This document shows, in pieces, positions 1 to 11,500 of a stretch of 64,000 nucleotides of DNA. The translations under genes and the position numbers were made by a program. Position 1 is the first letter of the stretch; every line of letters starts with the position of its first letter. The DNA comes from Ulva prolifera (lineage: Eukaryota; Chlorophyta; Ulvophyceae; Ulvales; Ulvaceae): positions 8,789,836 to 8,853,835 of the forward strand of contig CM041198.1 of NCBI GenBank assembly GCA_023078555.1. The letters are read 5' to 3'. The notes below the pieces were generated by a model that saw only the letters and a list, made by a program, of their open reading frames with translations, had not been told where the DNA came from and did no database searches.

Positions 1-3000
1 GTGGCGCTCAGCCGGTCCACCGCCGCCACCGGCGCCTCCACCTCGAGCGGCTGCGACTGCGAGCGCCCCTCCACGCCGATGCGTGTACGGTGGCTACGCA
101 AGTCCACCATGCGGTCCCACGGCCGCTCCCACGCGTCCGGCAGCGATCCCACCGCCGCGATTCCCGCCGGCGTGCCGACTCCTCCTCCGGCCCCCGCCCC
201 GTCCGCGAGCGGCGACCGCCCGTCGCTCGACATGTCCCGCGGCGTCGCGCGCAGCGATGAGCCGCTACAGCTCGCGCTCTCGACGTTGAAACTTCGCGGC
301 TCCGGCGCGTGGAAGAGCGCACACGCGGGGCTGTCAAGCGTGGGGGCACCCGGGCTGCGGGTGCCGGCGGAGGGTGGAAGGCCGAGGGGCCGCTTGTAAA
401 GAACCCCCGGTGGCCGCTCAGTGTCACTCATGAAGGACTCGTGACGTAGGTACGCGTCGGAGCGCTTCTCGAAGTAGCCGCTGCCGAGGCGGATGTCGCG
501 GCAGAGGCCGTCGGGGCAGCTTCCTCCGCCGCCGCCATTGCCCGCGCGCCAGCGGCTGTAGAAGAAGAGCGCAATCACCGCGTTGACAATCGCGATGCCT
601 GCACCCCAGATGCCGCTATGGGCACAAGTTGTACGGCCATTGCATGGCAGCCGGTATCAGAACTGAACTTCAAATGTGGCTCCGCCAGACCAGGGTCACA
701 GTCAGGCCACGCACGAAGCTCTGAGACACTCCGGGAGTACACACCAGGGTGCAGATATTGCCACCCTTCTCCACAGCATGGACTGAGCACAGCTACTGCA
801 GAACATTTATCGCCGCAGGGCCTGCGCGCACATAGCAGCAACGGCAGCGGAGCACACCTGCCGCGACAACCACGGCAATCAGCCAGGGTTTCGCCGCTGT
901 GTCGCCGCCGTCCACCGCCTCCGCGCCCCCAGCCCCCTCCGCCGCCTCCGCGCCAGTGCCACACTCCTTCGCAGCCACCATCTGCTGCTGACTCAGCACG
1001 CCATCACCGGGGGGCAGACACGAGAGGTACTCAGGGTTCGTCGTGTCCATCTCCGGGCCGCTGATCTTCGCGGCGTTCACAGCGAGAGACACGGCGGCCT
1101 CTGCGGCCGGCCAGGCGCCGCCGCACCATAGCGTGACGTTCTGAATGTCGTGCTCGGCCGTGCCCGGCCAGCTGCGGCGCAGGCGTAGCACGTCCCGCGC
1201 ACGGACCTGCGCCGTGTGCGGCGCGAGGGGTCCAAAGACCGCGAGCTCCTGCTCACGCGCGGCACCCACGCCACGCGGCACCAGGCCCACAGCATCGTCT
1301 ATCACCTGCACTGCTGGTGATGCGTCGCCGTGGAAAAAATGCAACTATCGGCGTTCAACACGCGGGTTACCACGCACATGGCTCCGGATTTTTTTTTGCA
1401 ACTGTACGTGTGCATGTGCACACACAACAGTGTGGCGGGTGCGGGCGATCGCGGATGCATGGCCTCCATGCATGCGACTCGAGCAATGCCGGCTCACCAA
1501 CTGCACTCCAATTCGCACACATGGCGGGCGGGTACTAGTGCGCACGGCACAGCGCAGAAGTAAGGCAAGTGTGTGCGTGCAGGTCAAGAAACCCGGGGAA
1601 GGCGGGGGGGGGAGGGGGGGGGGGGGGGGGGGGGGGGGGATTGCAAGGGCGTACCGGGCAGGGCACGCGCATGTTGCCCTCTCGAGCGATGAAGGTCCCG
1701 GTGGGCGCGACGGTGAAGTAGAGGGAGTTGGGGTCGCTCGAGTTCTGCGAGAAGCCGGCCTGGGTGTAGATGCAGTTTGTCAGGTCGAGGGTGGCGTCGA
1801 TCGGCACATGGAACGGCGGGTCGGACGTCGCCGACGCGAGCTCGCGGCCGCCGCAGTGCACGCGCACCCGCTGCCCGCTGCTGAGGTGCGCCTGCTGCGC
1901 GAAGGTCACCGCCCTGCGCGCACGGAGGCAGGGTTGGACAGTCGGGGTGACAACTGCAAGCGCGTGGGCCAGTGCATGGCAGAGGAGCAAACCATACAGC
2001 AGAGAACAGGCACCAGACGCATCGATGCGGAGATCCACTGGGCCAGGGCGGGACAGTGGGGGGGGGGGGGATGGTTCACAGGAACTACGGTTGTGCACGG
2101 CGCCTGTGAACGTGGGGGATCGGAGTGTACACGCGGTGTGTGTGCATGAGCATGTATCCCCCAGCTGAGTCTATGCAGCTGCATAATTTTTTTTCAGCAT
2201 TGCTGGGTCGAGGCGGCTGTGCCACGTTTCCTCAGGTGCCCCTGTGGTCTGTGGTGGGCCAGCAATGGGAGGAGCGAGCATGAGGGTGCGCAGGGTACGT
2301 ATGCATGAGTACGTAGCCGTATCCATTAGGGTAGTGTAGTGAGACAGTGATAATGCAGGGCCGACGTGCACGGGCGTTGAGTGGACGATTCCTGCCCATG
2401 CCCGGCCCACAGGCTGGGGCCAACTGCGGCTGCTGGCATTGCTGGAGGGCAGCGCTGTACTGCCACCATCACTGCCAGCCCACTCCGATAGAGCCCCACT
2501 AGGCTGCCAGTGGCAGCGTCTGTTTGTTTGCAGAAACAAAACAAGTCGCGGTCGCAAGGGGCACCAGGGAGGGCAGGACAGGCCCGCAGCTATGTTACAA
2601 AAGAGTGAACGGGAGAAGACAAACACCAAAACCGAATCTCATCCGAATCAACAGCAACATACAATGTAATCATGCATGCATGCCTTACATATGTCAGCAA
2701 CCCCAGGCACCAGACAGTGCATGCAGATTCACAGGCCCGGGTCCGCAGCTGCAAATTGAGAGCAGCAGCTATTGAGCTGCAGGATCTCTTATCTGCAGGG
2801 TGCGTGCTGTGCTCAGAGGGTATCCCGCTGGAGGTGCCCGTCTGAAATTGTTGTGGCCGCCGCAGCTCTGTGGTCCGTGTGTACGCACTACACGCAGCTA
2901 CGAAGGTGCATTGTGCAGTGCGGCGGCACGGCGAGGTCACACTGGACGATCGCCTACAGATTCAAGACCACGGCCTGGAAGAGCATTGACAACAGCGATT

Positions 3001-4613
3001 GTCGAAGCGCAGCGCGGCCACTGGCCACTGGCCAGTGATGCGGATTGAGGTGCGCGACGAGCTTGTCGCACACGTCAAGGTAGTACCCTGTCGACAGTTA
3101 TCACATATCAGGTGTGTGCGGTTGCATGCGGCAATGGCTGCCAAGTGTACGAGGCGCAGTGGGAAGATGACTACGTGCCTGCGCAGGCCGGAAGAGTTTT
3201 CGCATGTGCTGACGGTCTGAAGGGTCGGCCGTGGGTCCAACGCCCGACCCTTACAGTGCATGCGACGCGTGCTTTGACGGGCACAGCGGGCAAGTATGCA
3301 TTGCTGTGGCCATTCAGATTCGGACAGCGGGAAGCTTGCGTGGGATTCAGTGCCGCGCCAGCTGCGGCATGTCAGCCGCGGCAATGATCTCGTACCGCGG
3401 TTTGGCGTCGACACCGCGGGAGAAACGCTGCAAAAGTATGATGCTCCAAACTTAACTCACTGCCATGAGCGATCACCCGGACGAGAAGCGATGCCAAAGA
3501 GTGATTAAGACGTCGATGCGTGAGACGCGAATGACATGAAGCAGAGCCATGCATATAGAGGGGTCGTGGCAAGCATGCAGTTCCTGAACCAACCGCGCAG
3601 GACACTGTCACGGCAGTGTGCTGAACAGTCGGCCGCAGCAGCAGCTGTGCAACGCGTACATCGAACGTTTGACGACCACGTCGTTGCAGCAGCGAGCGCG
3701 ACCTTGAGCCATATGGACCAGGGGTAGTTCTCGCACTAAAAATTGCTCATACCTGTGCTCTCGTGGTTTTACGCATACTGTGAGCCACCAAATCAACTGC
3801 AGTGAAAAATACATCCACGCAACCAGCAATGGACGCGACAAAATTTTGCCGCGAGGAATGCGCGATGAATATGGGGCCACTTGACGTGAGTGCGCCGCTG
3901 TAGCTGATTGGAAGGGCGAACAAGTTTCGATGACAGGTCGATCTGAATCAGGGCCTCATCATAGCAACACCACGTCAACGCAACGCCGACCATCTCAATA
4001 GTCGGCGCCCTTCCTTCAACAGTCAAGCCAGAACTCATGTCTCTGTGCCGGGCTGCTGGACCAGACACGCCGCGGCTTCTGGGCCGAACGTCAGACTCCC
4101 ACAGCGCAGGAAACCTGCTTCCGACACAGGCAGGCGGAACTCACGAAGTAACGCCATACTGGTTCACGTAGACTATGATTAGGAGAATTTTAGCTCCGCG
4201 ACAACCTTTGGCGGGATGCAAAACGTGGGAGCTTGGTTGAGAGTGGACAGGGAAGCAACCAAGCAGCCCCATGCCCAGCGGAGCTCGCAGGGCATACGCC
4301 AACATGCATTCACACAACCCACATACCTACCTCGCGGATTTCAGTGGCGCCATCATTCCGCCATGCGCAGTCGACACGCAAGCGTGTACACTCTGCGCCA
4401 GTACCAACCATGCGGCAATCAGATGGGGGAAGCTCACCTTTGGTCATTTCGAGATAAGCAGAGGTTAACATCGTCCTTCAGCTCTCTGATCTGGTCTATA
4501 ATGTCGTCGGCGCTGCTCACGATCGAGCAATCATCTCCGTGCGCTGCAAGTGCTGCACTTCCACAAATCAGCGCAGTGACTGCGCAGCCAAGAGCCCGAC
4601 GACACAGTCGCAT
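1..4613 (-). CDS. Receptor-like kinase A, N-terminal part (runs off left edge)
   Basis: Partial gene, paralogue of the complete kinase gene upstream on the same strand. Four exons are supported: 4613-4438, 1913-1655, 1305-858 and 598-1; their phases join (2, 0, 1), giving 493 residues. Residues 1-25 form a signal peptide (hydrophobic core CAVTALICGSAALAA). The ectodomain follows, with an N-glycosylation-type NSS. A transmembrane helix begins KPWLIAVVVAAG at the end of exon 3 and continues IAIVNAVIALFFYSRW in exon 4, so an intron cuts the helix. The cytoplasmic part visible is Gly/Ser/Arg-rich; the kinase domain is inferred to lie off the edge by homology of gene structure. The end of exon 2 is ambiguous: donor GTACGC at 1654 or GTGCCC 12 nt upstream. 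Exon 1 (176 nt) and all intron phases equal those of RLK-B. The start was chosen because it opens the signal peptide. Confidence 0.82.
1614..1639 (-). repeat. C26 homopolymer just inside an RLK-A intron
   Basis: 26 consecutive G on the plus strand, hence C on the transcribed sense strand, beginning about 15 nt after the exon 2 donor. A shorter run (1604-1612) adjoins it. A run this long is prone to sequencing error, so its exact length is uncertain. Confidence 0.9.
1914..4437 (-). other. Large first intron of RLK-A
   Basis: A 2.5-kb intron (donor GTGAGC, acceptor CGCAG), against 449 bp for the same intron in RLK-B. It carries a 13-nt C run on the sense strand (2058-2070), a copy of a dispersed repeat (2587-2655) and a CATGCATGCATGC tract near 2671. 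I see no further exon in it that matches RLK-B. Confidence 0.55.
2587..2655 (+). repeat. Dispersed repeat, copy 1
   Basis: Core TTACAAAAGAGTGAACGGGA followed by a conserved AC-rich stretch and CGAATCTCATCCGAATC. Related copies are at 40434-40484 (opposite strand) and 55363-55435. It lies inside the RLK-A first intron. No terminal repeats or coding potential seen. Confidence 0.75.
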
Positions 4614-5587
4614 GCTTCTAACAGACGATTGTCTACTTGAGTTTGGCTGACATTCCCGCCTCAATCATTTCGTGCCATCTTGGGCAGCTTGTCATTGACA
4701 GTTCTGATGTCAACGGCAAAGGTAGACTGACAGCCAATCACATACGTACTGGTGCCCGAGTACTTCAGCTATTGTGTAGGCATTCATGCTATGTAGCGCT
4801 GCCCTTATCCCTGGGGGCTCTCGCCTGTGTGAATCATCGCTCGCGAGTCGCACACCAAAGTCGGAAGAGTGATGTGTACCTCAGTGAAAGGATGACGCAC
4901 GACCACCACCGGACCGTCTGCTGTGGCATTCATGCATGCGATCCACGAGTACTTGAGTTCCCTCATGCATGACCGCGTGCATCACGCCCTGCACGAGCAC
5001 AAGTTTGCTGTGACAGCGTATCCTTACAGGACTTGTGCGCGTGACGATACACAGGATGTTCGCTGTTAACGCATAATAGCAATGACACGATTCTGTCAAC
5101 ATGGGGCGCTTCAAGCGCTTGTCGCACAAACCCAAAACTAAACGGCAATATTATGCAACCTTACAAAGAGGCGCTGGTACCGTCTCGTGTGTACGTGTAA
5201 TGACGGTCGGCCACCTTCTGGGCGACACGAACGGCAGGCAGACGCATACTGCTTGTATGTTCTAGCATTGCACCGCCACTACCGACCATGGGCTGGGTTA
5301 CAAGCATCCTCAGTGAAACGCGAAAATCAGACACCCGCCGTGTTGCCTGTTCAATCCGCGACCGTCACCCCTCCCAGCAGGCGCAGGCTCGTTGCTGGAG
5401 CTCCAACAGCTCTCCAGTCTCTCCCCTGCAGCTGCGTCCCCTCGCGCGGCGCTGCACCTGTCCCAACCCTGTGAGCCACCCTAACGGACCCTGCCATACT
5501 GCCCTGCCCGTAGAGCACCACGCCTGAGATGTTCACATGCTCCCTAACAATAATTCCCCACGTCAGCCCACAACCCAGACAAGGGCA
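4614..5587. other. Spacer between the two receptor-kinase genes
   Basis: 974 bp from the RLK-B stop to the RLK-A start. It must hold the RLK-B 3' UTR and the RLK-A promoter. I see no recognisable gene, repeat or TATA-type element. Confidence 0.6.
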
Positions 5588-8500
5588 CTAGTACCACTTC
5601 CGCGCCCGCCTCTGCCCCGCCGTCTCCTCAGCTTCCATCTGCGCAGCGTGGAGCGCGGCACGCAGGTTCTTGGGCATTCCGATCCCCACTCCCCGGGGCA
5701 GAGGGTCATCCTCCACCTCCACATGCGCCCCCTGCACCGAGAGCCCACGCGACGGCGACCGCGACACGGCGTGCTGCGCCGCGGCGTGCGCCTCCGCAGC
5801 ACGCGCGCTGTGCTGCCGCCCGAGCGCGTGCGCCCCCGTGCCGACGCCCGTCCACGACCGCGAGCTCTGCTGGACCGCCCCGCGCGCGACTGGGCTCCTC
5901 CCCAGCCCATCCGCGCCGCCGCGCGGCGCCCCCGGCTCCATGTTGTGTGGCATCGAGTCCCAGATCGACGCCGACCACGTCGTCCCGCGGTGCCCAGGCG
6001 TGCGGCTCCGCGTCGACGTTGGCGTCTCCGTGTAGTCAGATACCTCCCCCTCCGAGAGAAGGTGCTGCATCGCACGCCGCCGCTGCCGCTGCCGGTCCGT
6101 CTGCTGCCGCGGCGCGTGCTGCGCCTGCGCCTGCGGCGCGTACTCCCCCGCCGTCCCCGCCCCGATGCCGCCGGATGCGCTCGACTGCCCGGGCCGAGGT
6201 GCGCTCATGCTGCGGCCGCCGCGCTCGCGCTCGCGCTCACGCTGCGCCTCCCGCATGTTCCAACTCGTGTTGCTCAGGAACGAGCTCGACGTGCCGTCGT
6301 GGCTCGTCTCGGGATGCGACGCCTGTGCGGCGGGGTCCGAGCGGGGGCGCCCGTGCGGCCGCTGCCCCGGGTGCGCTTCGGCCCCGCCGCCGTGCTGCGC
6401 CGCCGCAGCGCGGGACGAAACGTACGCCGTAATCTCGGGCGCCTCCGGCGGCTGCCGAAGCGTCGGCATGCCGGAGGTGCTTGCGCGCATCACACCAGGG
6501 TCCCCGCGCGCCGCCGCGCCGCCGTCCATCGCGCCCGGGTGCGGCGCGCGGAACGGCTCTGCGCTGCCCGGCACGGCCTCCGCGTGGCGCAACGCCCGCC
6601 GATCTGGCGTGTGCGACTGCGACTCCGTGTGCTTCGACGTGACGCTCAGCTTGCGGGCCTGCGAGATGCCGGCGCTGGAGGAGTCGCCGTGGTAGTCGCC
6701 GGCGGAGCGGCCGCTCTGCCGCGACTTGATGGACGCCCGGCCGCTGTTGTTGGACGCGCGGCCACTGCCGCTGCCCCCCGCCCGTTGCCCCACCTGCAGC
6801 ACACGCCCAACTCATGATGATTTGATCAAATGCATGGCTCTGACCTCTGCGGCGGCATCGCGCTGCACCAAGCATGGGGCCGCCCTGAAACGCATGAGCC
6901 AGCACAGGCAGCTGCCGTCCACGCCTGACGGGGCAATACGCACACAGGCTGATTGATGACCACGGCCGATGGCCCTCACCCCAAAGCAGCTCCACTCAAC
7001 ATTCTTCACACAGCACAGTCGCCATAGTCTCGGTTATAGACTATATTTGAGATTGACGCATTGCATGGCACAGCACCAAAACATACCGTGACGCATGGCA
7101 ACCACAAGAGCTGTTCACAGCCCCGCCGCCAAGCACACATACAGTGTTTGCTGTCTGGCCCACACAGCACGCACAGCAGGAGCAGCGGCGCCGGCGAAGC
7201 AGCACTCAGGGGCAGCGGCGGCCGCGAGGGTGTGCGCACCGCGATCTTTCCGGTGTCGCCGAGCGCCGCGAGCACGGCCTCGACCTGCGAGAACTGCGGC
7301 CGGTCCTCCGGGTGGTGGCACAGGCACGCATGCACGGTGCGGACATACACGTCCGGGGTGCTCGCCGGAAGGTTCGGGAAGTCCGGGTGCCGCACGTACT
7401 CGCCCTGGCCTGGCGCCGCCGGGCTGCCGGGCTTCGCAACCGGCCCCCTGCAACCACCCGCGCTGCTGTCAGGCAACAGGCATGCGCAGCCGGGTCGCTG
7501 CAAAGTCCCCATGCACAGGCAACAACACAACGGGCCGGGCTCTATGGAGCGTGTGGATCATGCTCCACGGGCAAAGCGGCCTGCGTTTGCTAGCATGCAT
7601 GGGCACAGCCTCGGGCCGCACATGCGCTGCGACACAGGGCACAGTCTTGTCTCGCTACAACTTGCGAAATCCTTGACGCGTCACCCTGGGGGCCCAGAAC
7701 TTTGCCGGGGTTTCCAGCTTTGTGCGGCAGCGGCACAGGGTTTCTAGCTGTGTCGGGGGGGGGGGGGGGGGGGGGGGGTTGCGCACCTCTGCGTGTACAC
7801 GGGCCGGCCCATCATGAGCTCCCACATGATGACGCCGAACGAGTAGACGTCGCTCGACTTGTGCAGCCGCCGCTGGCCGGCGACCTCGGGTGCGACGAAG
7901 AAAGGCGTGCCCTGCTTGATGTCGGACGTGTGGCTGCGCCCGAGCTGGATCTTGCGCGACAGCCCAAAGTCGCCGACCTTGACGGTCGCCGCGCCCGCCG
8001 CGAGGGCCTCTGCGACATTGCGGAACTTGCTCGCATCGTACTGCACTGCCACGGCGGTCGTCAGCGGCGGCATGCAAGGGTGCTGCCGGCTCAACCCGGC
8101 CGAGGGTGCAACCCCGCAGACCGGTCATGCATGAGTGCTGGCACACCGCAGCGGCATCCCCCATTGAAGGGCCGTGTGCGAGTGACGCAGACACCCGGGG
8201 CAGCGCTCGCGGGATGTGGTCAGCTTGCAGTATGGCACATGCATGGCACTCACGCACAGCACACAGACTACAAGGACTCGGGCGATTGCATGGCAGGGCA
8301 ATAGAACAATATCAAGCACCGCGTCAACAGCAACGGCACGGTTAAGGCAGTCGATGGATCACGGAGCATGCGATGCCGCACGCTGTTGGTACAGCATATA
8401 GCCTGCGACTCTGCATCAAGCTGCGACCTACTGGTGGCAGGTGGCAGGGGAACGGGCCGCACCTTGAGGAGGACGTTGGCGGGGTTGAGGTCGCCATGGC

Positions 8501-11500
8501 AGATGCGCTTCGAGTGCAGGTACGTGATGGCGGTGGCGGTCTGCTGCAGCAGCGAGAGGATGACCTGCGAGCGGTTCGGCATCTCGCCCTGCAGGAAGGC
8601 GCCCTTCACGATGGCGTGCCTCAAGCTCCCGCCGTTGCAGTACTCCTGCACCAGCCGCACACCTCCGTTCAGGTGTGCACACCTCCGTTCAGGTCTGTCT
8701 ACGATCGGGCGTGTGCCGCACGTCAAGCACTATTGCATGTTTGTATGACTCGACAGGTGACAGGAGCTCGAGCCATACGATGGGCCAATTGTACAGAGCC
8801 CCACAGCACCACGGCAACCTGTCTGGCCATGTGATAAAATAATTGCTGCACACAAACGTCGCCCGCACACTGAACCAGCACGCAGCAACAGCAATAGCCA
8901 TCTCCGGGCAGTCCGGCATAGACAGCTGCCCCTAGGTGCATATGTATGGTTGCACGTGTGCATGACTTTATAGCTTTATCCATTTGGACGGGCTGTCTGA
9001 GGGCCTCCTACGCTGCTGCTCTAGCTCTAGAGGTGGGCACCTAGAGGACCAGATTGGGACTGAATAGGCGATGTGCGAGTTGCATGTGCAATGTTGCGTT
9101 CTTGCGATCTCAGCCAGGCCTAAGGAAGGGCATGCGGGAGTGTTACAATGGTCTAGGGAACGAGGCGGGCGTGTGGGAGCGTGGTGCCATAGAGTGTGAG
9201 GTTGGCGTGGATGGTGACACAGGCATGGTGGTGGGGGCATGGTGGTGGTGAATGCATCCAGTATATTCCCTGCAGGAGGATGAAGAGCCTATCTACATGC
9301 ATAGAGATCAGATCTTCCTCGAGCCGGGAAGTTTATTGTGGCCTGGCATGACTGCCCTGAGCCAGTTGAGGTGCCTATGACTAAATGCAAAGTTGAGGCA
9401 GACAGTTGCGCAGTCTGCCCAAAGCAGTGTAGGGAGCCATGCTTTGAACAAAATCAAGGTAATTATCGTGATGCATCATCTGTTTGAGACTGGGCTGCCC
9501 AGCCAGATGCCATGTGAGCTCGAAGCATGCGGAACCCATCATCAATCCTTCAATTAGTTGCAACCACGCAAATCTACCTCACGCAAATCAACCTAGACCT
9601 CATGCAAATCCAACTCATGCGATTGCGGTGAGTTTGCCAAAGCATTTGACAGGTGTGCAGCCATGATGTGAAGACCAGGACAGCCAATGAAAGTGGCGGA
9701 AGCACTGACACACATCAGTGCTTGTCTTTCTTTTCGTAATGATCATGCTGCCAGGGAGCCACGGATGACGACTCCGATACAGCAGCAGCTTCTACACGCA
9801 CGGGCGGGCGGCCAACGGTTCTGTGAAAGCATGGGCCATCCTCTATTAGTATACAGGGCCCTCACTTGACACAGCCAACAGTTGCATGCGGCCATGTGCA
9901 GTAGTCATTGCAACACTAGGTCCAGACTTTATGTACGCAAAGGCCGCCCACGCCTGGCGATACAGGCAGTTGGAAGACACGGCACTCAGGCTATGAATAC
10001 GTGAAGCCTGTGACCTGGCAGAGGCACATGCAGGCAAGGCGACCAGACACGCAAGAAACATGCAGGCAAGGCGACCAGACACGCAAGAAACATGCAGGCA
10101 AGACGACCAGACACGCAAGAAACATGCAGGCAAGACGACCAGACACGCAAGAAACATGCAGGCAAGGCGACCAGACACGCAAGAAACATTCAGGCAAGGC
10201 GACCAGACACGCAAGAAACATGCAGGCAAGGCGACCAGACACGCAAGAAACATGCAGGCAAGACAACCAGACACGCAAGAAACATGCAGGCAAGACGACC
10301 AGACACGCAAGAAACATGCAGGCAAGACGAACAGACACGCAAGAAACATGCAGGCAAGGCGACCAGACATGCAAGAAACATGCAGGCAAGACGACCAGAC
10401 ACGCAAGAAACATGCAGGCAAGGCGACCAGACACGCAAGAAACATGCTACAGCCCCTCAGACACACCACAAACCTCTACGATGCACCTCACGCATAGCAG
10501 ACCCACAGAACTGCGGACCGACAGAACTGCGCCCATGAGGCACTCAGGGCCTTCGCGGACCTGCTCACACACATCCAATGCAGCCAAGCAGCATGACAGA
10601 CACGACAAACTTGCTCGACTGAGCCATATGACCAGTCCATTGGCATGACCACCCATGCCACACGGCACAGCTCAGCGCATGGTGAAGCACAAGGCGGTCA
10701 GTCAGCAGGCACCGGCATGGCACGGCCACCGCTGCCACATCTGAGAACTCTCGGGTGGTGGCGTACAAGCTCAGAGAAACAGCAGGCACGGGGGTCACTC
10801 AGGCCAGGCCACGCAGCAGGCAGGTCTCCGGACAGCAGGCAGATATCCCCGCAGGGCCGCACCTGGATGAGGTAGAACTTGTAGATGTCGAGCTCATTGT
10901 GGGCGTCCGAGCTGACTGTGCAGATGTCATGCGAGTACATCGCGACGACGTTGACGTGCGAGAGGTTACTCGCGATGGCAGCCTCGCTGGCCAGCCGCGA
11001 CATCGTGTTGTCGCTCTCGTCGCTCTGGAAGATGACCGTCTTGATCGCCACCTCCAGCCCCCGCCACTCCCCTGCACGACCCCAGCACTGCCGTCAGCAC
11101 CTCCGCCGGCACGCGCTTGTGGCTGCGGTGCGGCTGATGCGCGCCCCCGCCGCGCCTGCGCCCGGTGTCGGCTCAACCACCGAATCCTCCACCGACGGAC
11201 AGGGTCCAGGCCCTCCAGATAAGGGGGACGGCTCGCGGAGTGTGTGGCATGTGCTCCCCGGCGGGACGCCGTGCAGCCGCGCCAGGCAGCCGGGCCGAGT
11301 GCCGACACATCTGCTGATACATCATGCGTGCGTCATGCTGCCGTGATTGAGTCCTGCTGTGTCCATCCCCCGATACGCAGCTGCAGGGCCGGGCGTGGCC
11401 CCACGGGGCACCATCAACGCTCCATGCTCCGCATCCTGCTGCTCGCACCGTTGGTGCCGCTGCCAAGCTCATGCACTCGCTGGCGTGTACCCGACGCACC

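Noticed and set aside
5537-6817. 426-codon plus-strand frame opposite the RLK-B tail
   Set aside because: Arg/Ala/Pro-only composition, a GC-rich shadow of the real minus-strand exon.
10028-10446. CRISPR-like regular array
   Set aside because: Units are contiguous with no unique spacers, and the host is a eukaryote. It is a minisatellite.
9846-10648. Long open frames over the minisatellite on both strands
   Set aside because: Produced by the stop-free 32-bp unit in several frames, and located in an intron.
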